Source of the DNA: Zonotrichia leucophrys gambelii
Lineage: Eukaryota; Chordata; Aves; Passeriformes; Passerellidae
NCBI RefSeq assembly: GCF_028769735.1
Contig: NW_026992300.1
Coordinates: 1 to 64,000 of the forward strand
Direction: 5' to 3'
DNA length: 64,000 nt
In this document: piece by piece, positions 1 to 10,475 of the stretch
Layout of the letters: every line of letters begins with the position of its first letter
How positions within the stretch are numbered: the first letter of the stretch is position 1
Notes under the pieces: model-generated
The model's input: the letters and a program-made list of their open reading frames with translations, nothing else
Databases searched by the model: none
Told to the model about the DNA's origin: nothing
Translations under genes and position numbers: made by a program

Positions 1-459
1 AAATTACACCAAATTTTACTTGCAAAATATAGACAATCAAGGAACTTGGGCAAAGCATTTAATACAACATCCACTTCAACATAAAACTCTTATCAAAACA
101 TTAAGTTCATTAACTTTACCCATTAACCAAAAACCGTTACCTTTAAGATGTTAAGTTACCCAAAAATGTTCCAGGTAAGTAGGATTACAAGAAGAAATAG
201 AAAACAGAAAGACAGAAGATCTACAGAAAGACCATAGGCACCAACTGCTGGGGTTCCAGCATTGCCAACAGAGGAACCCCATTAGAAGGCAAGAACCTGA
301 CCCTGGGCTGGCCCTGTGCTCTGGCTTTTAACCCCGTGGGCCTTCACGGGCCCGCCCCTGGGGTGGGACTGCCAGTCACTTGCCCAATCAGGGTCAGAGC
401 AGCACCAGCTATGCCTGTTGTATTATTGATTGGCAGCTCTGCCAATCAGCAGAAAGTTG
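1..459 (-). other. LTR/promoter-like segment, copy A
   Basis: No gene seen. The segment is homologous to 49,275-49,700 and, inverted, to 40,060-40,390. Read on the minus strand it has CCAAT motifs (about 384 and 440 on the plus strand), a TTAAAAG-like box near 325 and a GC-rich stretch, as a retroviral U3 or cellular promoter would. A good splice-donor-like CAG/GTAAGT lies on the plus strand near 171-177. Which element it belongs to is not clear. Confidence 0.45.
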
Positions 460-895
460 TAGCATTGTGTTTTATATGTGTTTATTGCAAAGTTGGTTAT
501 TTTTTCTAAGTTAAGATTTTGGTTTGACCCTTGGTTCCCCCCACGTTCTCCCTCCTAATGGTTTGGTCCTCCCACCTGTTGCCTGTCAATCATTGTAACC
601 ATCCCCTCTCATGTCGAGAATCTTTTATGTCAATCATCCCTCACCGAGCATATAATTTTTCTCCAGAGCCTCTTCCCTCCCCTGGACCCTTCCTATTGGT
701 TCAGTTGTGTCCCTTGCTCCTCCCCTGTGCTTTGTTCATGTGTCCCTCGTGTCTCCTTCCATTACCCCTTTCCCTTTTTTAAGTGCCTCCCTAGCGGCTT
801 TTCCCTGACACCATTACTGGCCCCGCCTGGGTCAAATAAAGCGCCTTGGCATGTACACGCATCTCCACTCCTTCCTTCCTTTGCCTCACAGTCCT
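460..895 (+). mobile_element. LTR-like insertion
   Basis: This stretch is absent from the aligned part of copy C (49,700-49,760) and from the inverted copy, so it is an insertion. It has a CCAAT-like box (cctattggttcag, about 697), an AATAAA at about 835 followed by a short tail, and ends near tttgcctcaca, consistent with a plus-strand solo LTR. I could not define a target-site duplication, so the borders are approximate. Confidence 0.45.
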
Positions 896-1139
896 GCTCT
901 TGCCTGCATCACCACGCTGCAGATGGAGCCACTACCCATGAGAGCGGCTAGCCAGCCTGTCAGCTCCAGTGGCCGCAGAAGCAAGACTGCGAAAGTTAGC
1001 ACTCCTCCTGCTGTGTGACTGACATCTCTTCCAGGGCTGGCCTAGGGGCAGGGCTCTGTCCCACCACAAACTAAGGCCTGCCCCAGCCCTGGACCCACAC
1101 GGGCATTCCGAGCATCCCAAGGTGTCTCGGGACATCTAT

Positions 1140-3219
1140 CTCATCCAGCTTCTGACAGTGACCACAGTGACACTACGGAACCTCTTGGAACCATGGGTCA
1201 GTTGTGACAATGGAGATCCAAGGAAAATTTGGTGGAGACTGTGGAATTTGGAATTTGGTGGAGACTGTGGAATCCAAGAATCATGGAATCAAGGAGACTA
1301 TTGTGCAAATCATGGGCACTATGGAAGCAAGGATCAATGATCAAACTGTGGTTTGATTGTTATTGATTTAAAATAGAAACAAGGAGCCAATGTTTCACAG
1401 TGGAGCTGCAAGGGGCCAATGAACCCTTGTGACTCTGTTGGGGCTCATGAAACCAAGAAGCCATTGTGACATTGCCACAATTGGAATCAAGGAGACCATT
1501 GTGACCATGTCAGGACCCATGAAGTCAATGGAACATGGAACAGGTCTGCCTGGTTTGGACTCCTGGGGGCTGTCGGACAGGTCCCACTGAATTTGACATG
1601 TCAAGGGCCACTTCCCATCTGACCATGAAGCACTGAACCCTGTGCTTTTATTCCTATGGGAAAGAACTGTCTTTCTTGTCTGGGCACCCATGGCCAAAAT
1701 GGGAATTCTGCGTCTTAAAATTCTCTATATCCAAGGGTTACTCCCAGACAAAATCTGCCTGTACAGTCAAGTCTGGCTAGACTTGGCCTCTGGTGACTGC
1801 CTCTCATCTGCCCCTGCACCACTGGGACTCACTTGTTTCCTCCCTATGGAGACCATTGTGACACTGTGGGGTGTTGTGGAACCAATGGGCCATGGTGGCA
1901 CTGCAGGCCGTTGTGGAACCTGTTCCACTGTAGGAACTTGTGGAACCAAGGGGAACATTGTGACCCTGCAGGGTAGCAGGGATCCAAGGGGCCACTGTGA
2001 CACTGTGGGGCCTCGTGGAACAAAGGACATCACTGTGGATCTGTTGAGCTGCATTGTCCCAAGGGGCCAGTGTGAAGCAGCAGGGCTTTGTGGAACCAAG
2101 AGGCCATTGCTGCATTTCAGGGCCTTGTGGAGCCAAAAGGCCGTTGTGATCCTGTGAGGCACAGTGGATCCATGGAGAGCATTGTGACACTGCAGGACCC
2201 CATGGAATCATGGAGATCATTGTGACCCTGCAGAGCCTCTTGGAAGGAAGGGTCCATTGTGACACTCTGGGAACTTGTGGAACCAAGGGAATCATTGTTG
2301 CACTACTGGGCCCCAATGGAACCAAGGGGCCCAGTGAGGCTTCATGAAACCAAGAGACCATTATGACACTGTGGAGCCTTGTGGAACCATGGAGACCATT
2401 AGGATCCTTGTGAACTTCTGTAACCAAGGGGCCATTATGACACCAAAGGGCATCATGGAAGCAAGAGAACCATTGTGGCACAGCAAGGCCTCATGGAAGC
2501 AAGGAGCCATTGTGACACTGCAGGGCCCTGTGGAACCAAGGAACCATGAAATAGGTGTGGCTGCCTTGGTCTCCCAGGGGTCATCTGACAGGTCTGGCTG
2601 ATCTTCGAATGTGGAAGGCCACTCCCATCTGCCCCTGAAACACTGGGGCTCTGGGCTTTTCTTTTTATGGAAAAGAGCTGTCCATTTTTTCCAGGTAACC
2701 ATGGCCAAAATTAGGATTCCACCTCCAAATTTCTGTGTATCCAAGGATTGCTGCCAGACAAAAGTTGCCAGGACATACAAGTCTGGCTGGTCTTTGACTC
2801 CTGAGTTCCAGCATTCATCTGTTTTCCAAACACTGGAAAGGGCTCTGTGCTTTTCTTTTCTTGAAAAAAACCCATCCCTCTTCTTCAGGCACAAATGTTT
2901 TAAATTCAGACTCCACATTCATAATTTCAAATATCCAAGGGTTGCTCCAAGCAAACCCGCCAGGACAGACAGGTAAGACTTACCTTGTTCTCTGGTGGCT
3001 ACCGGTCATCAGCTCCTGAAACACAGGGCTCCATGGTTTCCTTCCAATGGAGACCAATGTGACATTTGGGAGCCTTGTGAAATGAAGGGGCCATTGCAAC
3101 ACTGCAGAGCACCATGGATCCAAGGGACCATTGTGACACTGTGGAGCCTCGTGGAACCCAGGACATCATTGTGGCTCTGTTGAGCTGCATGGTCCCAAGG
3201 GGCCAGTGCAAAGCAGCGG
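1140..3219. repeat. Composite satellite, copy A
   Basis: Degenerate tandem array. The main unit is 37 bp with core ccattgtgacactgcagg followed by a gcc(t)catggaaccaagg-like part. Blocks of a second unit of about 200 bp (about 1,520-1,770, 2,570-2,765 and 2,765-2,975), marked by gacaggtctggctg and atggccaaaatt motifs, are interspersed. Because 37 is not a multiple of 3, long spurious open frames arise on both strands. The same composite occurs at 49,900-51,888 and inverted at 28,943-31,010. Confidence 0.85.
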
Positions 3220-3593
3220 TTTGAGAGTTAGCCTGTCTGTAACTCAGAGTCAGCCAGATTTTACTCTGAAAGAACTGGGCATGAGTTTCAAGCCCTGGGA
3301 ATCATTTGTTTAACTTAAGGTGAGTTTGAGAGTTCCCCAATAAGCCTTTAGTGTTGTTCTGCTCACTTGTCCAAGTTCTCCTCCCCTATTGGTTACTTGT
3401 TTCCTCTATAGGGTTATTGTTCTCGAGTGTTTTATCCCAGGGTGTCTATGTTGTTGCTTCCCCTTTGTCTCAGGTCTTTGGATCCTGCCCCTCATACTAT
3501 TCTCGACTTCTCCATGTTTATTGTTTTTCACCCTGTTACTGAAGTTCCTTTTAGGCAATTCCATCAAACCCGCTCCTTTTTATTTTCACCACC

Positions 3594-3930
3594 TGTCCCA
3601 TTCTCGGCTGTTTTTGATGGCCTAGAAAGGCTCAGGATAGCCTTGGGGGCAGCCCGCGCTCCAGAGGACGAAAGGAGTCTTCAGGTTTTTTCGGTCTTCA
3701 GTGTTTATTAATTTTTTATCTACAATATCTTCTCTTGGCCCGACAGAGGTCCGCACAGCACGTCAGCCATGAGCACACTGCATGCCCTCGGGGAGGTCAG
3801 TTATCTTTATACCCAAAACTATGTATAAGATATTTACCTTTTCCCCCCAATACCTTTCACCCTTATTGGCAAGTGCACTTTTAGTAAGAACCAATCTCAA
3901 AGTTCCACCACCACTACAGAAGATGAAAGA

Positions 3931-3961
<31 letters not shown>

Positions 3962-4255
3962 AAGAAGAAGAAGAAGAAGAAGAAGAAGAAGGACAGGACA
4001 CGGCCCAATTCCTCCATCTTGTCTCCCTAACACCCCCCTGTACCAAAATTCTAAACCCTGTGTTTCACACCATAACTAATCAATCTCTTCACCATTTATC
4101 CCCTGTGATTCTCCCATCCTCATACAGGTGATGTTTCCTGTGCTGGGTCAAAGTCCAACCACCAGACACTTCTGGCCACGTTCCAGGACCTCCGAGCCCC
4201 CCAAGGGTTGTCTCAGTGTCTCAGCACATCAAGACTGCTGTGCTGAGATCCCACA
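3594..4255 (-). mobile_element. Solo LTR with 6-bp TSD accacc
   Basis: A 662-bp element begins TGTCCCA and ends CCCACA on the plus strand, with perfect 6-bp direct repeats accacc at 3,588-3,593 and 4,256-4,261. Copy C (52,262-52,267) and the inverted copy (about 28,563-28,570) keep the uninterrupted site. On the minus strand it has a TATA-like box (3,805-3,813) and AATAAA (3,704-3,709) in the right order. The 6-bp duplication fits a class II/alpharetrovirus-type integrase. Confidence 0.88.
3932..3991. repeat. (AAG)n microsatellite
   Basis: About twenty AAG triplets lie inside the solo LTR, giving spurious poly-Lys and poly-Phe frames. Confidence 0.95.
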
Positions 4256-4319
4256 ACCACCTTTGCCCTGAAATAAGGGAACCAGAGAGGTTTCTCACAG
4301 CCACTCTCATTGTGACATT

Positions 4320-4337
4320 TGGCGCCGGAAAAGGGAC
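4320..4337 (+). other. Primer binding site, tRNA-Lys type (provirus A)
   Basis: tggcgccggaaaagggac lies two bases after the LTR end and differs at two positions from the 18-mer complementary to tRNA-Lys3 (TGGCGCCCGAACAGGGAC). The inverted copy at 28,488-28,505 matches that 18-mer perfectly, which supports the identification. Confidence 0.85.
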
Positions 4338-4638
4338 CATGACATTCAGGGCTCCCTGTTTCAGTCACGTCAGCTGGGGTTAGCTGATGGATAGGCCAGC
4401 ACTCCCTGGGATTTTGGATTATGCTGGGCCCGGCAGATTCATCGTTGCTTTGAAGGACCTTGGCCAGGATCAGCAGGAACGATGATGATTTCACCTGCGT
4501 AGGATTGCAGGTGGGTTTGGGGAAATGTAAGACATTCATTGACCATTTTTCCACTGTGTTTTTACAATATGAACCCAAGTCCCATAATTGATTTGGGGTG
4601 TTCGGTGGCTGTTTCCCTTCCAGTGGACACGGAGAAAA

Positions 4639-5527
4639 ATGGGCAGCCAGGTGTCCAAAGTAGAAAAAAGCATATATGGATGCTTTAAGTTATTTCTCAC
4701 TGATCATGACAAAATATTTTCAAAGAACAAATTAAAATCAATTGTGAGGTGGATCATTAAAAATATTCCAGATGCCCCTGCTGACGAAATCCATACTACT
4801 GAATTTGAGGACTCAGTGGGAGTTAAATTGTACAACCTTAAATCAAAAGGGACCCCATCATGCCCCTCATGCTCCCCATCTTCCATACCAACCTTGAGAC
4901 CCTTCACCAGCAAGCGGTGTGTCAACAACTCAATCCATTGGTCACTCCTAACACAGGTCCTCCCCTCAAACCTGCCTTTCTTGGACCTTCAACAATCCTC
5001 CAAGAGGGTGATGGTCACGCTCTCTTGGAGCATCATGCCCTGGAGAGTCTAGATAGAAGGAGCCTGAATGCGGCCCAACCATTTTCCTGCCATCTTGGCT
5101 CCTCTACTTCCTGCTACCACAACCTTCTCTTCTGCCCTGAACAAACCTCCAACTACCTCAACTGTGGGTCATGCCCCACTGCCAATCATTCCCTCTCCAC
5201 CCTGGGCCATACCTCCAGAACTCTACCTTAAGTCCACCAAACCTAAATCAAGGCACTTCCTCCCCAACATCTGACAAAAAAGCAACGCCCTCTTCCTCAC
5301 CCTCTGGTAACAATATAACCCACAATGTCAAGGATATTAAGCCCAACTGTCACACTATTTCTAATCTGAATGTTTCTTCTCCAAGTTATTCTTCCTTCCC
5401 AGAAGACAGTTTGGATTCCCCAGAGCCACCTCTCCCCTCAATCCCAGAAGATGCCTGGGAAAGGATCCAGAAAGAAGCAGGTAAGGAAGGAGATTGGCAA
5501 ATAATCTCAAAACTCCTTGTTGCCCCC
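4639..5527 (+). pseudogene. gag: gag, matrix and proline-rich part (class II provirus A)
   Basis: The frame opening at ATG 4,639 starts MGSQVSKVEKS, with Gly2 as expected for a myristoylated matrix protein, and continues through a helical matrix-like stretch to about residue 70. The frame is then lost near 4,850 and continues in another frame, through a Pro/Ser/Thr-rich region (about 5,100-5,450) as found between matrix and capsid. Similarity is to alpha/betaretrovirus-like (class II) gag. It is split at 5,528 by a solo LTR; capsid sequence resumes after 6,833. It is non-functional because of frameshifts and the insertion. Confidence 0.8.
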
Positions 5528-6833
5528 TGTCATGGTTTGAGCCTGGCACAGAGCCAGTGCCCCCCATGAAAATGCCCTCACCCTGGGTCTCTGTGAATGG
5601 ACCAGAAAAGCAAAAGTGCTCCAACTTAAACTAAAGAACTTTATTATAACTAAATACAGGAAACATAGGGAAAGACCATAAGGAAAAGGAAAAAAAAATT
5701 GAAACCATCAAAAAACCACTTTCCTCCTCCCCACTAAACCCGACTTCCCAATCCGATACATTCTCCCAAAACACCAACTGCCCAGCCCGACGCAACCTTA
5801 TCAATTCAAACTTCAGTTCATGAGAGGAAAGAGTCCTTCTTTCCATAGGCTTCTCCTGAAACACACTGAAACCTCGTGTGCTGCTCAGTCCTTCGGCACC
5901 GCCGAAAAAAAAGTCCTTTGTGCCGCTTGTGACATCTTCCTTCCATGCCCATTGCCTCTCCAGACCTAGGACCCGAGCTGCTTTTAGGGTTGTCTTTCAA
6001 GGATGCCTTGTCTCACTCCAAAAAGGCACAGTCTCTGCTTTGGACATATCTGTCCCCCCATATTTATCCAACCCCCTGGGGCGGGGGTCCCTTCACAATG
6101 AACCTCCTGGTTCTAGCCACTGCTTCCCCCTAAGTGCAGTCTCTGGGCACAGGAACAACTGAGTCCATGGCCACAGAAAAGTACCACCAAAAGGCCATCC
6201 AAATTCTTCTCCCATTACAATATCCCACGTTCTTCGGCCAGGTCCTTGTCTCATCTCACTCTCCATCTCCCTTCTAATTCAGCTTCGAGGAGGATTAGCA
6301 TTTTTTTTGCAAGGCCCCAATCATGAAAGAAAGGGGTTAAAACTTTCAGTCTCTGTCTGTCCCGGAACGATGATACTCCCACACGTGCTGCTGCTGCGGC
6401 CGGCCGGGCTGCACCCTTCCCCCCCCCTTCCTCCTCCTGGGCTGGCTGCTATCACATTCCGTCTCGCCGACTCTCCCTCTCTCTCCCTCCTGGGGGGGGG
6501 AATGTCTGCCCGATGTCTCTTGGGGCTCCTCCACCCTTCCATCCTTGAGGGCCTTCTCACCCCCATCTCTGTCCAGGCCCCGGGCCTACCACATGGCTGC
6601 CCCTCCCCCCGCCCAGCAGCAGAGGCTGGACGGGGAGGGAGATCTGACCTCTTCGCTGCGACGTCCCAAGAGAGCCTGCCAGGGGCAGACCTCTGCTTTT
6701 TAACCCCTGTGTATTCTCGGAGGTGTGTCCAAACCCCACTGGCTACACCAGCTGCCAGTCTCAAACTCAAAACCTTCATTGGTTTGACCACAGCTTCCCA
6801 GAATTCCCACTTCTTCCTGGTCAAACCACCACA
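5528..6833 (-). mobile_element. Solo LTR with 5-bp TSD ccccc, inside gag A
   Basis: A 1,306-bp LTR in minus orientation. The minus-strand start is TGTGGTGGTTTGACC (at 6,833) and the end ...AAACCATGACA (at 5,528). The direct repeat ccccc flanks it (5,523-5,527 and 6,834-6,838), and the empty site is present in copy C at 53,277-53,281. A minus-strand AATAAA is near 5,640. It belongs to the same family as the plus-strand LTR at 62,170-63,324. Reading frames inside it are not gene-like. Confidence 0.88.
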
Positions 6834-7255
6834 CCCCCGTACGTTATGAAAGAAGGGGGCCGAATCCCAGGTATCAGCCATTGGTTTGAGGGGAAATCAA
6901 GGATCTGTGTAGGGCAGCTGAAGACCATAGGAGGGACTTCCCTTGTTTTAATGGCCTAATGAAGGCCATGTTTACAGCACATCATAATTCTCTATGATTT
7001 AAAATATATTACGATCATGTTGTTGTCACCTACCAAATACACCCTGTGGGAAGGGGGATGGAAGTGTTTACTAAATCAATTAATAGCAGACTATGCTAAT
7101 ATTGAGGCAAGGTCTGAACTGACAATCAACCAACTAGTTGGAGAAATAACAACACAGACTACCAGATGACCAAGCAGCAGGTATCCCCAGAGATGTATCG
7201 GATGATATCAAAGAGATGCCTTTGAAAGCTTTAATCCAGGTATCAGATGGTAGCA
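6834..7255 (+). pseudogene. gag: gag capsid remnant (class II provirus A)
   Basis: This is the continuation of gag after the solo LTR. It aligns with 53,277-53,700, where the encoded PYDLKYIMTMLLSPTEYTL segment is typical of alpha/betaretroviral capsid N-terminal domains. Stops and frameshifts are present. At about 7,255 capsid-like sequence passes directly into env transmembrane sequence, so capsid C-terminus, nucleocapsid, protease, pol and surface-env are absent. The same junction exists in copy C. Confidence 0.72.
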
Positions 7256-7684
7256 CCCTCAATGTGGACTACCTTGGGTGGCTGCAGCTAAAGCTTTAGG
7301 ACAATTAGACCGTCTTGGGTGCCTGTTAAGTAAGCAAACCAATGCTACCTCCCTCACATTGAGTGGCCTGCTCTCAGACATAGAGACCATCAGACATGCC
7401 ACCTTGCAGAACAGCGATAGAGGTTTTACTCTGGGCACATGGGCATGGCTGTGTAGACTCTGAGGACATGTGTTACATGAACCTCTCCAGCCACAGCGAG
7501 ACAATCCACAAGAGCATTCAGGTCCTGAAGGAAGGGTTCAAGAAGCTTCAAGTGGAAAACAAAGACTGGTTCAATAAACTCTTCCAATCCAAGGGACAAA
7601 AGGGTTGGATGATGTCTAGTGAAAACAGGACTATTAATTCTCTTGGTGGTTGTTGTTGTATTGTTAATTGTCCCATGTTTGTTT
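7256..7684 (+). pseudogene. env: env transmembrane remnant (class II provirus A)
   Basis: Two overlapping frames carry parts of a retroviral TM subunit. The first (7,278-7,463) has a KQTNATSLTLSG stretch, then RHATLQNSDRG in the place of the usual LQN-type immunosuppressive segment. The second (7,396-7,686) has the CX6C loop GCVDSEDMCY, a heptad-like helix (SIQVLKEGFKKLQVEN) and the start of the hydrophobic anchor with Gly-Gly-Cys-Cys-Cys. A frame change separates them. No surface subunit and no 3' LTR were found. It is similar to class II avian env and is inactive. Confidence 0.78.
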
Positions 7685-7689
7685 GAATG

Positions 7690-8700
7690 GTTTTAGAAAG
7701 TCTTACAAAATACTTTCCATTCCATCTTTGTTGTAAAACAGATAGGAGAAAGATACCCAACACAGGCTCCTCATGGACTACTTGGAAAAGAGAATTGGAG
7801 GCCAGGATGGCACAAAAACCTCTCAGAGACTCAGTGTGGGAAGGAAAAACATTAAAAGTACCTAAAAGTATTCTTAAATTAATAAAGTACCTTAAAAACC
7901 TTCAGTATCTAAAGGTGTTAATGAGCCCCACTGAGTGTTACTACAAAGCTCTCAAGGGACTCATTAAAGCAGAGAACTGGGGCCATGATTGCACTAACTT
8001 TTCACAGATTCTCAATATAAAGAGAAACACCAAGTACCTTAAAATAACTGAAGTACCTTGAAGCATTAGTGAGCCCCACTGAATGTTCTTACTGACTAAC
8101 TCTCTCCAGGGACTAATTAAAGCAGATAATTGAAGGCCAGGATTGCACAAACCTCTCAGAGACTCCAAGGCAAAAGCCAAACCCAAAGTCCTCTGAAAAA
8201 CTCTTTGAGCATTAAGGAGCCCCCAGGGCCATTCCTGAGCAAGGCTCCCCAGGGAATCCTTCCAGCAGATCCTTGAGGCCACTGGGATGTGGGCTAGGGG
8301 GGGATGCTGAGGGCAGGAAAAGGGGCTGACAGTGCCCAGCCTGGCTGGGGCTGTGCCAGGAGGCCCCAGGGCCTCAGGACAAGGTGTCTCCTCACAGCCC
8401 TTGGTGGCACAGACCCTGCTGTGCCCCAGGGCACCAAGACTTGGCTTCTCTTTGTCCCCACCTGTCATCACTGCCTCCAGTTCTCTGCTCTGCCTGGGGC
8501 CTGGGGACACTTTCTCAGTTGTGTTCTTCAGTGGGACCCATTAAAAGTCCAAGAAAGTTTGGAGTTGGATTCTGGCTTGGAGTTCTGGAGAGGTTTCTTC
8601 AGCTCCCTCTCAGGGACTGATGTTCAGGGCCTGAGCACAAAGCCCCAGAGGCTCATTAAAGTCCTTGTGCTGTGTCTGTGCTACTGAGCTGGGCTGGGCT
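7690..8700. repeat. Degenerate tandem tract upstream of OR (copy A)
   Basis: No gene. Imperfect repeats share motifs such as gagccccactgagtgtt, ctcaagggactcattaaagcag and gcacaaacctctcagagactc, recurring at very roughly 100-150 bp, and later aaagtcc and ggagttgg variants. Copy C has the same tract at 54,130-55,140. ORFs in this stretch are not supported. Confidence 0.6.
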
Positions 8701-10475
8701 GCTGGCACAGAGGCAGCTCCTGGTAACCAAGAAGAGCTTCAAAAGCACATTTCTCTTGATGAGCAGCTCTTCTGCCAGCCCAGCAGGGCTGGGGCACTGC
8801 CTGCAGCCACCCCGGGCACAGCACAGAGGCACAGAGAGCTTCAATCAGTCAGGGCTGGGAAGGTGCTGAGAAGTGCCTGGGGCACAATCACTGCCAGCCC
8901 TTGGCACAGGAACCTCTGGCTGCAGGACAATGCAGCTGCACCTCCTGGAACCATCTCCTAAAGCTGGAACATCCCAATGCCTACAGACACTGTGAGTACA
9001 AATCTGGGTATTTCTAGTGCAGGTGACGAGAAATGCTTATGAAGCTCTGACATGCTGAGGTGGTCTGATAAGTCATAGAATATTTTCCAGACAAGCTTTT
9101 TAATAAATGTCAGGAAATTTACAAAGAGTTCAAGTATTCTGTTTCCTACTATTGGAGAATGTCAGGAAGGGTTAAATATTAATTGAATTGCTAATCATTA
9201 TATTCTTCAAGTCCCTGAGATATCCGAAATGTTGGCTTTAGCGATCAATAGGTTCACAGGAGACCCCTAATGTGCCTTCAGCCTCTCTGCCATAGGACAG
9301 CAGCAGCACCACCTTTGCTGGAGACATCAGGCTCAGGCTGAGCTGTCCTTTCTCCCAGCTGCAAACAGAATCTGCCCCCAACCAGTGCCCTGCAAATAGG
9401 CAGGGTTCTGTCCGGCCCAGGAGAGGGCACAGAGATTTGGGGTCTTTGAGTGCTGGCAGGAGAGACCAGGCACAGGGAAACACCTGACGGAGGGTAATCT
9501 CCAGGAAGCAGAGAGAAGATCAGGCAATGAGAGGAAACAAAACCCAGCAATGCTGTGGCAGGGAGAGTTCAGAGATGTCCACAGGAGCCCCTCCAGTGCA
9601 GCCCCTCCCTCTGAACAAGCCCCCTCCCTCCTGTCCCCCAGCCCAGCCTCTGCCCTCAGGGCCGGGGCTCCAAGGCGTGCAGCCCCTCCTGTGCAGGCAG
9701 AGCTGCAGCAGAGCCGTGGGGCAGCTCTGCAGCCCCGGGCCCAGTTCCCTCTGCAGAGCACAGGGCTGGGAGCAGCTGCCCGGCACTGGGGGCTCTGGCA
9801 GGGGGCACAGCTGGCTCAGGGTGACGCTGTCCCCAGTGCCCGGCTCTGGGCAATGCTGTCAGTGCAGCCAGGGAAGGAGCTGCATCTCCCTTCATCCAAT
9901 GCCATCATACGGACACTTGGAAATCTCCCTGAGATTTCAGTCCAAGCTGCAAACCTGTCCTAGAGCATCTCTGAGTTATAAGATTGATGGGAAAATCAGA
10001 GGTGTTGTGACACTGAAAATGCTGCTGGGTTCGTGAAATGAGCCACGTGAGTCCTTAGCTACAAATGTGGAGCTGGGATGTGGTGGATCCAACTGCACTC
10101 AGCAAAGATCTGGTGATCTTTACAAAAAGCTTGAGATTGGGCATATCCTCCATTTAAGAAAAGTGAAAACCCAGAGAGACACCAAATACAATCAAGTGAG
10201 ACCATCTCCCTCCAGTCTCCACTAATTATGTTGCCTCAGGGAACTCACTCTGTTATACCAAGGGAATGCTGAGGGTTTCTGATATCCTAGAATAGCAGAA
10301 GAAACATGGGGACAGCTTAAAAAGAAAACCTCAGAATTCTTAAATAGAGAAGGGTGTCCATGTGTGTTACAGAAGAGGGTGTAGAGGAAATGGCTTTGAT
10401 TTTGGTTATAGACATTGCCTCTAACTCTTCACTGTCCTATATCCATGAACAGGTCCCGATGTGCAGCCCCAGCAA
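8701..10475. other. 5' flank of OR gene A
   Basis: No coding feature recognised. GC-rich stretches (8,690-8,980 and 9,240-9,900) align patchily with the block-C flank at 55,140-55,750 and 56,545-56,780, so most of this is shared duplicated flank. An AG acceptor-like site (tatccatgaacag, ending 10,452) lies 24 bp before the receptor ATG and is kept in copy C (tttctccatgaacag, about 58,035), fitting the usual 5' UTR intron of OR genes. Confidence 0.5.

Larger units (their letters stand above)
3220..4317 (+). mobile_element. 5' LTR of deleted class II provirus A (interrupted)
   Basis: This is the LTR directly upstream of a tRNA-Lys-type primer binding site. It aligns with the intact LTR at 51,889-52,323 and the inverted LTR at 28,508-28,942. 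It is split by a younger solo LTR at 3,594-4,255. The right end is cattgtgaca at 4,317. The polyadenylation signal seen in copy C is mutated here. Confidence 0.8.

Noticed and set aside
1804..2481. Minus-strand frame of 225 codons, and many similar frames in the satellite blocks
   Set aside because: The 37-bp unit is not a multiple of 3, so repeats stay open in several frames on both strands; the peptides are just repeat-derived SQWPL/VTM-type patterns.
3763..4030. Poly-Phe and poly-Lys frames
   Set aside because: Translation of the (AAG)n microsatellite inside a solo LTR.
6321..6881. 186-codon minus frame
   Set aside because: It lies within the solo LTR and runs past its border; the homologous LTR at 62.2 kb does not keep it.
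10461..10475. Five-codon upstream extension of the receptor
   Set aside because: It begins at GTG; the ATG at 10,476 is shared with the second receptor and gives the usual N-terminus with a sequon.
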